Source: Amanita rubescens (lineage: Eukaryota; Basidiomycota; Agaricomycetes; Agaricales; Amanitaceae). Taken from it: a DNA stretch of 64,000 bases. The notes beneath the pieces are model-generated. The model was not told the origin of the DNA. It worked only from the letters and a program-made list of their open reading frames with translations, and made no database searches. Location of the stretch: the NCBI GenBank assembly GCA_015039365.1, contig WION01000225.1, positions 1 to 64,000 on the forward strand, in the 5' to 3' direction. Shown here one piece after another: positions 9,471 through 20,206 of this stretch. Numbering within the stretch: position 1 is the stretch's first letter; each line of letters opens with the position of its first letter. A program made the position numbers and the translations under genes.

Positions 9471-11746
9471 TCAACCATCCCATGTCTCCTTGGTCGAGCG
9501 CTCGAAGTGACGAGCTTTCCACCACTTGTTGACAGTATCTCCATTTTCTAAGGCATCAACACCGGAGGTGATATAATCTGCAACACGTATACTGCCGTCC
9601 TTTGGTTAGGCCATTCGCAATGCAATCCTTGGAGCATTTCAAGAAGTTCGACGGTGTACTTAAAGTTCCCGCCACCTGCAAAACGAACAGGATCACGGGT
9701 ATCAAGTCTTCCATTCGGCCCACATCCCCTTCCTTTATGGCTGCAGTCAACTCCAGGTATGGCAATATGTCTTTATTCCACATAATACTGTTTTCTTGAA
9801 CTAGATCCGGTTTGTCGGAAGGCATTCGTTCTTGAAGTTCAACTAATGCAGCCATTGATGCGTAACGGTCAAGAATCTGACCGGCATATGCATGCAGTTC
9901 TTCTGGTCTCTTTTTTACCAGATCATCCAATGTTTTTTGCGCCTGTAAGTTGACACCAACTCGTGCGAAAATGTGCTTCGCTAATATGACGAAGGGCTTC
10001 GTCTAGGTCGTTCCAAATGGACCCTTGCTTGCGGGTGACATCTTCTTTTTATGTACAGGTCAATGCATGGCGCAGCAGTCCAACGGAGTTCGATGTCCCG
10101 TAATATTGCTTGTATAATGATAACGCAAATGCCATCACCAGGTGGAACCATCCTGGAGACAATACGAGGTAGTCCATGCGATCAAACGAATTAAAGTCCT
10201 CGTGGCGATATTTATACAAGCCCCGAAGACGATCCATCGTCAATTGATCACCACAACAAACTAAGACTCGTCAAGCCCGGTTTGTTTTTGTTCTACTTCC
10301 GAATCAAGTTGTAATTGACGGAAACCATTCAGCAACGACCTTATCGTTTCCGTCATAACTGGCCTCCTCAATAGGTGCGGTTTCTAGCATGTATTGAATG
10401 TTCCTAGCATTTTCACCAACAGGGAGCTCGTGGACAGGAGCAGGAGGGGCGAGACATTCATGGTTCCGGTGAGTGGCAGGGTATGCTCGGAATTCCGGTG
10501 AATTTAGAAGCACTGACAATATATGATAGATATACGAGGCTCTCAGACGCTTCGCAGCTGCTGGAATGCCATCGATTAGAGGTGTTATATCGAACATGGT
10601 AGCAGCGCGACGGGTTTCTTGTAGAGCACGGTTTATCCGTGGAACGAGTGCCTTTTCAATAGGTAATGTCCACACCGTACCAGCACATCCACTTTGAAAA
10701 TGACTCTGGTTGTGTAGACGTTGAGAAAACACCCGAAGCGGAACATTTACATTGTCGTATGACACAAAGAAAGGTTGGGATTTGACCATTTGACGGACCT
10801 CGTCCATAGCCTTCTTGGAAAGTGTCCGGAAAGCCTCGGCCGTCCATTATGACTCATGGTGAGTCCGAGCGAGTGGATGGCGTCGAAAGCACGAGCTGAC
10901 ATTCCACATGCTTTTAAATATATTGCCCAGGCTTTCGCCAACCTGCTGCGTCGGAAAGACCGTGTATACTGACACTGGGATATCATGGAAAGAACTATCT
11001 GAAGAGTCCAAAGTTAATTTTCTGCTATATTTAAAATCGGAAGACTGACCATATCGGGATTTTTATGAGTGTTATGTTTTTCCTGCTCAACGGTATATGC
11101 AGCTTTCCGAACAAACTCCATGTTATTGGCGCTAGTGTCCGGCACTCCGCCATTATGACGTTAAAGTTAAGATTTAGTAGATGCTCCTTCGAAAGGAGCT
11201 CGGAATTTGAAAGGAAAGACTTTGCTGTGAGTTTCATTTCACGATCCATTTGCTTGTTGACTATTTTTGTGCAAAGTTGACGAGAACTTTCTTGGCAGCC
11301 AATGGCCGTTGCCCCCGGTAACCTTGACCTCGGCTGGGGGCTTGATACCATCGCTCCAACAGTATAGGCAGCTCATCGCTAACCATAAGGGCGGTCCGCT
11401 GGTATTGTATAGCTGCATCATTATGACATGCGGCATCTCCATAAAAAACGGCATCCAAGAACAACGGTAAGTTCAGCCCCTCGGATTGCATGCAGTTGAA
11501 GATTCTCTTTACTTTCGACAGAATATCTGCCGCATCCAGCCTAGCTTTGAGATGCATCGTGTTCTGGTAAGCAATTGGTGCGTCCGCAGGTGTTTCTTCC
11601 TCTTCTAACATCGGCTCATCCAATTCTTCGGGCTCGTCATAAGTGAAGTCTACAAGTTCATCAATGTCGAACAAGTCTTCCTCGTCTTCTTCAAGCACAA
11701 CTATATCCGAGGGAGCTTCTTCTTCCCCTTCAAGATTTGGATCCAT
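9471..11746 (-). pseudogene. DUF6589-type protein of the transposon, frame-damaged and internally deleted
   Basis: The N-terminus is very acidic (MDPNLEGEEEAPSD, then LEEDEEDLFDIDELVD). It is followed by family-typical segments: ADILSKVKRIFNCM, CGMSARAFDAIHSLGLTMSH, FFVSYDNVNVPLRVFSQRLH, CCGDQLTMDRLRGLYKYR, MWNKDILPYLELTAAIKEGD and the conserved end VNKWWKARHFERSTKETW. I know this pattern as basidiomycete DUF6589. Frame breaks occur near 11264 (A run), 11113, 10850, 10310 and 10060, and an intron (GTCAGT..CAG) lies near 11000-11051. Between the segment ending QRTAVYV and ADYITSG a stretch usual in the family is missing. The Tyr/Asp-rich core and its place inside terminal repeats make it the best transposase candidate, but that is inference. 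Confidence 0.8.
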
Positions 11747-11842
11747 TGTTTATTACCATCTAGCTAGATACATAGTATACGAATTGCAACGACGCATAAT
11801 GGTTTAGGAGGTGTTTGCTATATTGAGAATAGCCGGAGACAT

Positions 11843-11998
11843 CACGTGAATGTGACCGTAACATCAAGCGCAGTATTTGGGGGGAATTGCACCAGATGTT
11901 CTAGGGAGGAGCCTGGCGCGAAACTTTCCCCAAAGTTTTCGCCTCCGCTTCAGGCTCCGCCCGGGTACCGGCCCGTAGAAAATCTGGGTACGAGATTA
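11843..11998 (+). repeat. Right terminal inverted repeat of the DUF6589/RecQ element
   Basis: Aligns in inverse orientation with 6407-6563. Like the left end it holds its own internal inverted pair: CCAGATGTTCTAGGG near 11892 and, inverted, GCCCGTAGAAAATCTGGG near 11970. Confidence 0.85.
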
Positions 11999-12007
11999 CT
12001 TTTTTCT
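11999..12007. repeat. Right copy of 9-bp target-site duplication
   Basis: CTTTTTTCT is identical to 6398-6406. The DNA to its right (to about 12080) matches 1892-1975 upstream of family copy 2. Confidence 0.85.
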
Positions 12008-13055
12008 CTAACATTAGTGTTATCGATGCAAAAATTAAATCTGTTCGTACCTATATCCTGCATCTGTGGCAACTGTCACAATCATTGGCTCTGGTCGGCT
12101 TATTTAGTGCCGAACCGGTGTGACTTTTCTGTGAAGCGCTCGCACAGACGCACACACGCGATGCAGGGGCTCGTTTCTTGTCTCACTCGCACAATGTTCC
12201 GCAATCCGCAGATCTGCCGGTTATCATAAGACATATCAGTGATATTCTTCAAACCTCTGTCATGACTGCGGCTGGCCATCACTCGACACTCGCTGCCCCG
12301 TTCGTCTAGTAACTGTGCCTACAATTCAATCCTCTTCCGATCAGTGGCGTGACAAGGCCACTCATTGGAAACCACACAACATGCGCATGTGAACCTGTGT
12401 TAACCAACATGAGCGCACAATCATAAAGGATCTAACAGTTGACTTGTCTATAACAGCGATGTTAGAAAGCGGTGACAGGGGACGAGCGATGTTTAATGAT
12501 ACAGGTGTCAACCCCGCTCTCTACCGGTTCAGGCCTTCAGGTGTCATATGTCACCGCCAGCCGCAACACTATGGCTTTGAAAACCTCTGTCTTCTCATTA
12601 CAGTGATCTCTTCTTGACGACATTTCTCATACATATGAACCACAGACAAATCGTTGCTCGAGACGGTTGATCGTGCAACTGATCCCCATTTCCGGGATCT
12701 GCAAGCTTTCTCCATTCATTTCATTGATCGTCGCCTATCCCGTATGATCGTTGCCTATATCCTGCAGCAGCAGTATGGTAACAAGGTCGGGCTACATAGG
12801 GCTACATAACATAACATACCATTTCAGGGGACGCTTATCATCGATGTCAAGGCTCGCCCTGGAAACGCTTACATTATGTGCCCCCAATTGGCTTGATAGG
12901 CGCAATAACAGGTCTCCTTTAGGCATACAATCACTAACGCTTCCCACTGTAAACTGTTATATACGCCGACATATCATGCCCCCCCATCTGTGGTCTTGAC
13001 GATCGCCGGAGCGACACCTCGATTTTGGGCAGAGAGCATTGACAAATCGAGGACA
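12008..13055. other. No gene seen; displaced promoter DNA at its left end
   Basis: The first 75 bases resemble the 5' flank of family copy 2 (1892-1975), with TGTTCGTACC(C/T)ATATCCTGCATC shared. The remainder shows no protein-like frame and probably holds the promoter of the DUF6533 gene that starts at 13056. Confidence 0.45.
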
Positions 13056-14578
13056 ATGGAGGCTCTCCTAGCGGACGTCGCATATATAATGCGTCTTGGT
13101 AACGTACGCTGATATCTTCATATTTCATATCTTTCCTGACGTATTCCACCGCAGTACTTTGTTCGTGAGTCACCTTCACGCTAGGATGACAAGCAAATCC
13201 ATTGCTAATTGTCACCAAGTTGCGGGAAACACACTCTTCGTGAGCTCTTATGTTCCACGCCAAACCTCGATTCTCATCGCAAGCTAGATATATGACTACC
13301 TTTTAATGTTCGACCAAGAGGTTTCACTTATCTGGGGATCCAAGTGGACTCTCGTGAAAGTTCTTTATCTGCTGTCAAGATACATGCCCTTCGTGGACGT
13401 GACGGTCGTTTCTTATCGTAAGCCCAGACTTGATAATCAGTACCATCCCGTTGACTTTTACCTTTGTAGACCAATTTGTTCCACTTTTGACAATTGATCA
13501 ATGCAAGATTGCTTACAGGATAAATGGTAGTGAGTCAAAGTCTTGCCGCCGTCTCAGCCTCTGGATAATTCCATATCACGCAAGGCATGTTTGTCATCGG
13601 GATGGCAATGAGTGAAGGTAAATTGGTCCGCCGTAGGCATACGGACCTCGCACTTATCTTTAAATTCCTTAGCTGTTCTCACTATCCGAACTTGGATCAT
13701 CTGGAATAAAGACCGCAGGCTGGCAATCGGTCTTATGATTTTCTTTTTCACCGTTTGGGGAGTGGGTCTCTACATTATGTATCAATTCATCGAATCACTG
13801 CAATGTAAGTGAGGAAGCGGAAAATGGACTGGACCAAACTAACGCCTACAGTTTTTGAACTGCCGTTCCCGGTTATCAACGGTTGCGTATTCCTTGCTGG
13901 TAGTCGCATCGTCTCAGTCGACTGGGCATTGCTACTCTTTTATAACACGGGTGGGTAATGGCATTTTGACCCTAAAAGGATGGCTGAATTATGAAATCGC
14001 GCAGGAAACCTGGCGCTCATGGTCATCAGGGCAACATCTCTCTGTGCGTACATTTGTGGCCAACGTCCTCTATACTCATATGTATTAGACTGGTCGGGCG
14101 TTGATTCCCATCTTTTCAAGCGCTTGCATAGGGATGGTACGTCTCCTGTATCCAACAGTCTCCACTTCTTGATTTAATCATCTCAGGCGTGTATTACTAT
14201 GTCTTCCTCTTTCGTGCGTGCCAAAAGTATGAGTGGATAAGACACCTTCACTAATCTTTGGATTAGTGCTTGCAGTCATCAATGTATCTGTGATATTTTC
14301 GTCTCCTGTGAGTCGTCTTGAAGTAGCGTAGTTTGTGTGCTGAAGATAATTTGATTAGGCGGAGTACGTAGATTTATTATCCAGGTATGTGCCCGGTTTT
14401 GGATTGTCAGTTCAATCTTACGATGCCCGTAAACAGCGTGCTGCGCATGTTGCACTCCAACCTATCAAGTCGTGTTATACTCGACATCCGCAGGCAGGTG
14501 GCGAAATCAAATGGAAGGGCGGAGCTTCCCGTAGTGCACCGTGTACAACTTCCAACGAATCCAACGAATCCTGTATAA
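13056..14578 (+). CDS. DUF6533-type multi-pass membrane protein, paralogue 1
   Basis: Exons join in phase from MEALLADVAYIMRLGN (13056-13103) through a 10-nt micro-exon (13155-13164) and a 20-nt exon (13220-13239), then from 13288 through about seven further exons to TAA 14578. The product has the DUF6533 signature IYDYLLMFDQEVSLIWG and hydrophobic helices such as VKVLYLLSRYMPFVDVTVVS, AIGLMIFFFTVWGVGLYIMY and YYYVFLFLLAVINVSVIFSS. A basic cytoplasmic-looking end follows (SSRVILDIRRQVAKSNGRAE). About seven membrane spans are plausible. DUF6533 proteins are abundant in agaricomycetes and resemble receptors, but the function is unknown. The copy at 15360-16911 has the same exon plan, so this is a tandem duplication. 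Near 14040-14090 this copy reads through a stretch that is an intron in the other copy. Confidence 0.8.
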
Positions 14579-15359
14579 AAAATGAAATTGGTTTTCTCTC
14601 ATTCCAGACCGTCAGCTGACCACATCGTGTCCGATGTGTCGTAGGTTGTTCAGATGCCCTTGGATTGTTGATCTTGTTTCATGGAGACAAATATATGGGT
14701 GCATATGCCACTTCTGACCATGTGCCATTCGGTTGCGCCGGAAACGAACTTTACCAGGCGCGAGTTGTTTATAGATGCAGCCGTCAGTGATGCATTCATT
14801 TCATCGGTTACGAAGTGGTTAAATTGGGCATGGTACTTGAAATATCCTGGTTCGAGACCCCGCTCAGATTCTATAAGCGATTGCCCGGATAGATCTTTAC
14901 TTTTTCAGTATGAGCATACGGCTAGATAAAATCTCGGACTCATCGTGCTCGAGAAAGGCAAGCCTTGAGAAGCATTACTGTGGCGCGTGAGCGGAATATA
15001 AATAATTTATAAACCTCCCCGAATCCCCATCTGTCAGGCTGATTTTCACACGCTGGTGACAGTGCCATGTGCCACGAACATCTCAGTTCGTCAAGGTAAT
15101 CAATTGCTGCTAACATGTCTCCTTCTTTTCGATCATATGTTTACCGGTACGTACAGCTTTACTACCGGCCTAGATGCGGGCTATTGTAAACTGGACAGGC
15201 GGGTGCCTCGAAATGGCGGAGTCTGCCGCGCCGTTTGGCAGTGAACGGCCTCTGCCACTAGTATATATCCTGACATTCCACATCCACAAAACGTGGTCTT
15301 GATGATCATTGAAGCTATATCTTAACTCCAGGCAGAGCATCTCCACGCTTTATTCCATA
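14579..15359. other. Spacer between the two DUF6533 genes
   Basis: About 780 bases hold the 3' flank of one gene and the presumed promoter of the next. No protein-like frame was found. Confidence 0.4.
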
Positions 15360-16911
15360 ATGAACCAGGACACTCTTCTAGCTGAAATTGCGTCCGTGAT
15401 GTTTCTAAACAATGTACGCTCAAATATTTTTATGACTTTGGGTCTGTCTTACTTGCGTGGCTACAGTGCTTTACTGGTGAGTATCCCCCGAGTCGAAGAA
15501 ATAATTAAACTCATTATTTCCCGCTCAGTTGCCAGCAACTCGTTACTGGTAAACATCCTCAAGAGTTGCCGAATCTGGATTCTCAATGTCATTTCATTGA
15601 TAGGTTTACGACTACTTGCTGATGTTGGAAGACGAACTCTCGCTGATCTGGAACGCCAAATGGGCCCTTGTAAAAGTCCTCTATCTATTCTCGAGATATA
15701 TGCCCTTTGCGGATGTAGTCATTGTGTCTTATCGTAAGCCTGTGCTGCGCGTTTTTCCATGTCAATCTTTACATTTGATATCGATAGATCAATTTTTCCC
15801 GCACTTGACAAATGAACAGTGTAAGACCGCATACAGAATTAACGGCAGTGAGTCCGGTCATTCCCCATCATCTCCGAGTATGTCGTTGTTGATAGTCTAT
15901 TATGAAAGGCATGTTTATTGTTGGTATGGGTATGAGTGAAGGCGAGTTAACCCTCGGTCGTGACATGTTCTCCTACTCATCCACCAATATTTCAGCTGTC
16001 TTGACACTTCGGACTTGGATCATCTGGAACAAGGACCGAAGATTAACGATTGGTCTCCCCATTTTCTTTTTTGCTTTGTGGGCAGCAGGACTCTACATCA
16101 TGTATCAATCCGTCGAATCGCTTCAATGTAAGGTCGCCTCTATTGGACTCCTCGATCACATCATATACCTATAACAGTCGTTCAATCGCCGTCGCCGTTC
16201 ATCAAAGGGTGCCTATACTCCCATGGCAGTCGCGTTATCTCGATAGATTGGGGTTTGTTGTTGCTGTACAATACTGGTGAGTAGTATCATTGTCCGATTA
16301 GATACAAGTAATTCAAATCGCGCAAATATTACAGTGAACTTAACACTTATGATCATCCGAGTAACATCTATGTGTTGAGTATGCCCATACTTACCTCGGG
16401 TTGGATGCTCATCTAGGCCGAACTATTAGATTGGTCGGGTGTCGATTCCCACCTTCTAAAGCGTCTTCATAAGGATGGTACGTCATGCTCACGTCTTATG
16501 GTCGCAATCTATACTCACTCCATAACTAATGCAGGTGTATATTATTATGCGTTTCTTTTCCGTGCGTGACCTGTTCTGAGATAGCATATCCTTCTGATGT
16601 CGATATTACATCAGTGCTTGCTGCCATCAATGTATCGTTTATATTGTCGGTTCCTGTGAGTCGTTTTAATGACACATAAGCATCAATCGGAACTGACGCC
16701 CTGGTTAGACGGTGTTCGTGAATTTACTATCTAGGTATAGTTAGCCAATCCGTCTCTACTGCACCTTTGTCTGACACTCACTAATAGTGTCATGCGTATT
16801 CTGCATTCGAATCTATCGAGTCGCGTTATTTTGGACATTCGTAGGCAGGTAGCGAAATCGGCTGGCAGACTAGAGTCTCGTACTCGCTCACGACCAAATT
16901 CTTCAGTTTAA
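15360..16911 (+). CDS. DUF6533-type multi-pass membrane protein, paralogue 2
   Basis: Exons are 15360-15413 (MNQDTLLAEIASVMFLNN), micro-exon 15467-15476, 20-nt exon 15529-15548, then 15604 onward to TAA 16911. The signature VYDYLLMLEDELSLIWNAKW is followed by CKTAYRINGSM, VLTLRTWIIWNKDRRL, helices IGLPIFFFALWAAGLYIMYQ and GVYYYAFLFLLAAINVSFIL, and the tail SSRVILDIRRQVAKSAGRLE. One intron appears to use a GC donor (GAAG|GCGAGT near 15938). Another (GTAACA..CTAG, about 16362-16416) corresponds to DNA that is read as coding in paralogue 1. Micro-exon sizes and phases are identical in both copies, so the gene structure predates the duplication. Its role is unknown; receptor-like by topology only. 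Confidence 0.8.
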
Positions 16912-17076
16912 TCAAATATGTATATATAGTTGCGAATCTTTGACATTGAGCCCATGACACATGACCATACCGGGGATGGGATCTATGGAAGGACACGGTG
17001 AATCTAGCCATATGTATCATGATGAGAGTTGCAAGGGGAAATCGACTAGTGGTCTATTCAAACCATAGATGATGCG

Positions 17077-17435
17077 CTACCTCTGGTATTCTGGATCGTC
17101 CTTGAAGATCTTCTCCAACAGGTCACCCAAAGCTCCATTTCCTCTTGCGTCTCGACGGTATATGGAATAAGCAGTGCAACATCTACATCGCAAGGTCCTT
17201 GATACACTTATCTCAGCATCATGGCACACCGTCTTCTGCCGAAATGGACGTGGAGTAGATATCTATTACGCTAGATATGACTGTGTGCTTACATTGCAAG
17301 CTGGCCCCTTGCGGAGAAGAGGTAGGGTGATGGGAATGTCATCGGCGGATTCGTCCATATACAAGTCTCGTGAGTGCCCGCGAAACTGGGGTGAGTCGTT
17401 TTTGTATAAGACCTCGATCATCACCCTAGTTCATA
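17077..17435 (-). CDS. Possible small gene, incomplete model
   Basis: Two protein-like stretches are seen on the minus strand. One starts MIEVLYKNDSPQFRGHSRDL and runs to LPLLRKGPACN with a good GTAAGC donor near 17300. The other ends RRDARGNGALGDLLEKIFKD followed by DPEYQR and a stop at 17077. The acceptor that would join them in phase is not obvious, and a further stretch (SSAIKELVEERKAPSLP, near 17470) may belong upstream. It lies downstream of the p47 gene on the same strand. The family is not recognised. Confidence 0.35.
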
Positions 17436-17602
17436 AAATTTAGGTAGGTAGACTCGGAGCTTTACGTTCCTCAACCAATTCTTTGATTGCACTAGAACGA
17501 CTTTCGTCGTTTCTTTTATTATTCCTAAACTACGATTGCTATATGCATATCAGAACGGACCCATGGCAAACTAGATGTACACTTCTTCTTTCTAGACCGA
17601 CT

Positions 17603-19061
17603 TTAAGCCCAACGTTGAACGACGACACTATTAGCCAACCCTGCCGCTTCAATAGTTTGCATGTTGTCTTCAAGGATGCGGTTTGGGAACGTCGTTCCGA
17701 TTGTGTAAGTTCGAGACATGTTTTCAGGGCGTGATCTGATCATGTCAGGTTTGAAATGATAGCATATATTGAACAAACGTACGCATTGATGAAGTTTCGG
17801 ATATCCTGAACGGTATGAATCAAATTCATCCTGCAAACCATTCTAGTTCACGGAATTAGAGAAGGACTCAATTTGAATTGTTTGATGTTTTACCTTGTAC
17901 CATCAGCGAGGCGAAGCTGTATGCTCGTCATTGGCTTGGTTTGATCAACCTCAAAGCGAGTATTGAGGCTCTCGCGTTCTTCTGGCTCTCGCACATTCGA
18001 AGAAGAGGAGGCAGGAAAAGAGCCAGGCATAGTAGAAGCCGCACTGGTGAAGGTTGGAACAGGTGCTCCGAGGCGATGGCCAGCGCCACCGAATGCTTTC
18101 TTTTGTGGAGGAACGTAGTCCTCAGTGGTACGTTTCGCGACTCTAAGCTCTACGGGTTGGCCGGGAAGGACGTTTAAAATTGAAGGAGGTGCTCGGCTAC
18201 GATATGAGATGAAGTCTTCAAATGAGCAGTTCACTTACCCGGCATTGATTTCCGATAGTATATGCGCGTTGGCGGGATCATCATAACGCATAAGCTCACC
18301 GTCTTCAACTGCGAACCCATCTCTCCAGAAAGTGATATGTCGTACGGCGATTTCTTCTGTTGTTTAAGTAAAGATGAGTGCGGAGGGGGATCCACGTACC
18401 TTGTTCAAGGGGTTGTGCACTGGGATCTGGGATGTAGGTGCTAGGTTCTTCATCACTGCCAAGTCTATGTCCGCCTCCGGTAAAGACATTGGAATGCGAC
18501 GTAGAGACAGGAGGAGGTCCTGCCCTAGAACAGGGTTAATATAGGAGCCGAAACAGCGCAGATCACCAACTTACTCAGCAGCTCGGCGCAGTAAATCCCT
18601 TACCGTGTCACCGCCAGGAATTGCCCTGTGCCTATCAGGGTTTTCAATCGATATGCCACTGAGGTGGAATGAGCACTGCGCAGTATATGTATGAGGTGAA
18701 AAATAAGACCTTCTTTCGCCACCAGCAAACCAACTCTCGCCGTGACCCTCTTCATCTTCATCTTCGTCCTCATCCTCGTCGTTGCCGGCTGGGGCAGATC
18801 GAGGTGGACCACCAGACGATGCGGAGTTCATGCTATCAATTGTTGTAAACCTACTGGTACCTCTTCCACTCGAGCTGGATGGACTGTGCCCAGATGAGGT
18901 TTATGCAGAGCGCGAGAGATATAGGCTTACGTTGCCCAGTCGCCAATGCGACCGACGCGGGGATTCGAAGATGGACGAGCCCAAGTAGATGGAAGAGACT
19001 CGACTGCACGTCCATCGAGAGTGCGTCCAGTACCAGAAGGGTTGTCATCGTCGTTGGACAT
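17603..19061 (-). CDS. p47/Shp1-type UBX cofactor of the Cdc48/p97 ATPase
   Basis: About eight exons run from [18 protein letters not shown] (19061) to VVVQRWA and a stop at 17603. Domain order is a disordered N-terminus, then [10 protein letters not shown]. The SEP domain follows ([20 protein letters not shown], then [40 protein letters not shown] and [16 protein letters not shown]). The UBX domain closes the protein ([20 protein letters not shown], then TVQDIRNFI and [10 protein letters not shown]). This layout is that of NSFL1C/p47 in animals and Shp1 in yeast, which recruit Cdc48 for ubiquitin-dependent extraction, membrane fusion and phosphatase regulation. An acidic Asp/Glu run ([11 protein letters not shown]) precedes the SEP part. 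No UBA domain is seen at the N-terminus, which is unlike most p47 proteins and may mean a missed upstream exon. The SigF-like gene diverges 188 bp away. Confidence 0.88.
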
Positions 19062-19249
19062 TGGGGAGATTACGCAAGCGATGTTCCCGCGCTACTTCGC
19101 TTTTTAAATAAATAAACTACATTATACTATGTACTATAATGCTCGCCCTCGATCGCTCTTCATACGACACCATGACGTCACTCTCACCCGCCATTTAATC
19201 ACCCGCGTCTAGTTTCAAATTTCTTCATCCTTTCTTTCTCTCCTTCACC

Positions 19250-20206
19250 ATGGAGGATCCAGTCAGAGATATCAAAGAAGTCTTCCGTCAGCTTACCGCT
19301 ACCGCATCTCCCGACGTCCAGAAAGAAGCCGTTTACACGTATTATGTACCCAACGCCGGGTTGCACCACCCTCTGAGCTACATAGAACCTGGAATTCTCT
19401 CTAGAGAGTCCATTCTTGGGCTATACCAGTAAGTCCAGAATACCGCCCCTGATGTGCGATTATTGTAAACATGCGATAGGTGGTATCGCGTCCTTTCACC
19501 GAACGTCTCTATTGACGTCACAAACATTGGTTAGTATCTGCATGTATGCGCGACATCGGAGCTCATGAAACCTGTAGTTTACGACCAACGTCACAATGTC
19601 CTTCTATTGGACGTCAAACAAACGTTTCACGTCTTCTTTTTGCCAGTCGTCCCCATGCCTTCACGGTAAGCAGGCAGTCATATGTAGTTTGGCGCTCATT
19701 CAACGTTCATTTTAGACTGCTAGTACGGCTGATCCTTAAGGAAGAAGACGGTCTCCATCGCATCGCTTTTCAGGAAGATTTCTTTCACCCCGACGTGAGT
19801 AGTCTGCTGATTCGAGACGTGTCGCAATACTGATGTGTATATAAAGGACCTCGCGGCGCTAGTCTTCCCGCCTGCTGCTCCCATTGTTCGATTGACCTTG
19901 CGCACTTTTGGCACGGCATCCAATATCTGCGCGAAGGTGTCTCAAGTCCTGGGATTTTGGCGTCCCCGCACGACAGGCATAGCAGATGAAAGAAACGACA
20001 AGAGGAAGTGTAACGAGTCCTCAAACGGTCGGGCGAAGAATAGTGATGCCCCCCGCTTGGGCCATGAAAGTACCCGAGTACAGGCCAAGAAAAAAGGCGG
20101 CGTCAAGAAGAGTAAAGGGCACGAAATCAAGTCAGCTACCTCGAGCGATAACGTTAACAGTTCCTCGAATCAAGGCGGCGGAGACGAATCCATATCGCAA
20201 CCTTAA
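19250..20206 (+). CDS. SigF-like NTF2-fold protein
   Basis: Five exons join in phase. The first is 19250-19428 (MEDPVRDIKEVFRQLTATAS), followed by QWYRVLSPNVSIDVTNIVYD, LLLDVKQTFHVFFLPVVPMP and RIAFQEDFFHPD. The last exon from 19848 contains DLAALVFPPAAPIVRLTLRT, then VSQVLGFWRPR and a Lys-rich tail (KKKGGVKKSKGHEIK). The body matches the basidiomycete SigF-like NTF2 family, a cone-shaped fold; its ligand is unknown. The basic, low-complexity tail after GFWRP looks longer than usual. A decayed piece of a relative lies at 28045-28180, on the far side of the Plavaka element. Confidence 0.8.

Larger units (their letters stand above)
6407..11998. mobile_element. 5.6-kb DNA transposon with RecQ-like helicase and DUF6589 genes
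   Basis: The ends are TAGTCTCGTTCCCAGA on the left and, read inward from the right, TAATCTCGTACCCAGA. Similarity continues for about 156 bases as terminal inverted repeats (6407-6563 and 11843-11998). Identical 9-base direct repeats CTTTTTTCT flank the element at 6398-6406 and 11999-12007. The related gene copy at 1483-1865 has the same flanking DNA uninterrupted (CTGTTTTCT at about 1883-1891, followed by the same right-hand sequence), which is an empty-site control. Inside are two convergent genes: a RecQ-like helicase on plus and a DUF6589 protein on minus. Both are frame-damaged, so this copy is probably inactive. As I recall, a helicase-encoding, long-duplication class (AcademH) is described in animals and fungi; membership is inference. 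Confidence 0.88.

Noticed and set aside
15837..15846. Apparent GC donor (AACG|GCAGTG) in DUF6533 paralogue 2
   Set aside because: A better GT donor (GGCA|GTGAGT) three bases on keeps the frame and matches paralogue 1 (GGTA|GTGAGT).
18735..18785. GAT/GAA trinucleotide run as a possible microsatellite
   Set aside because: It encodes the acidic linker of the p47-type protein and is a common feature of such linkers.
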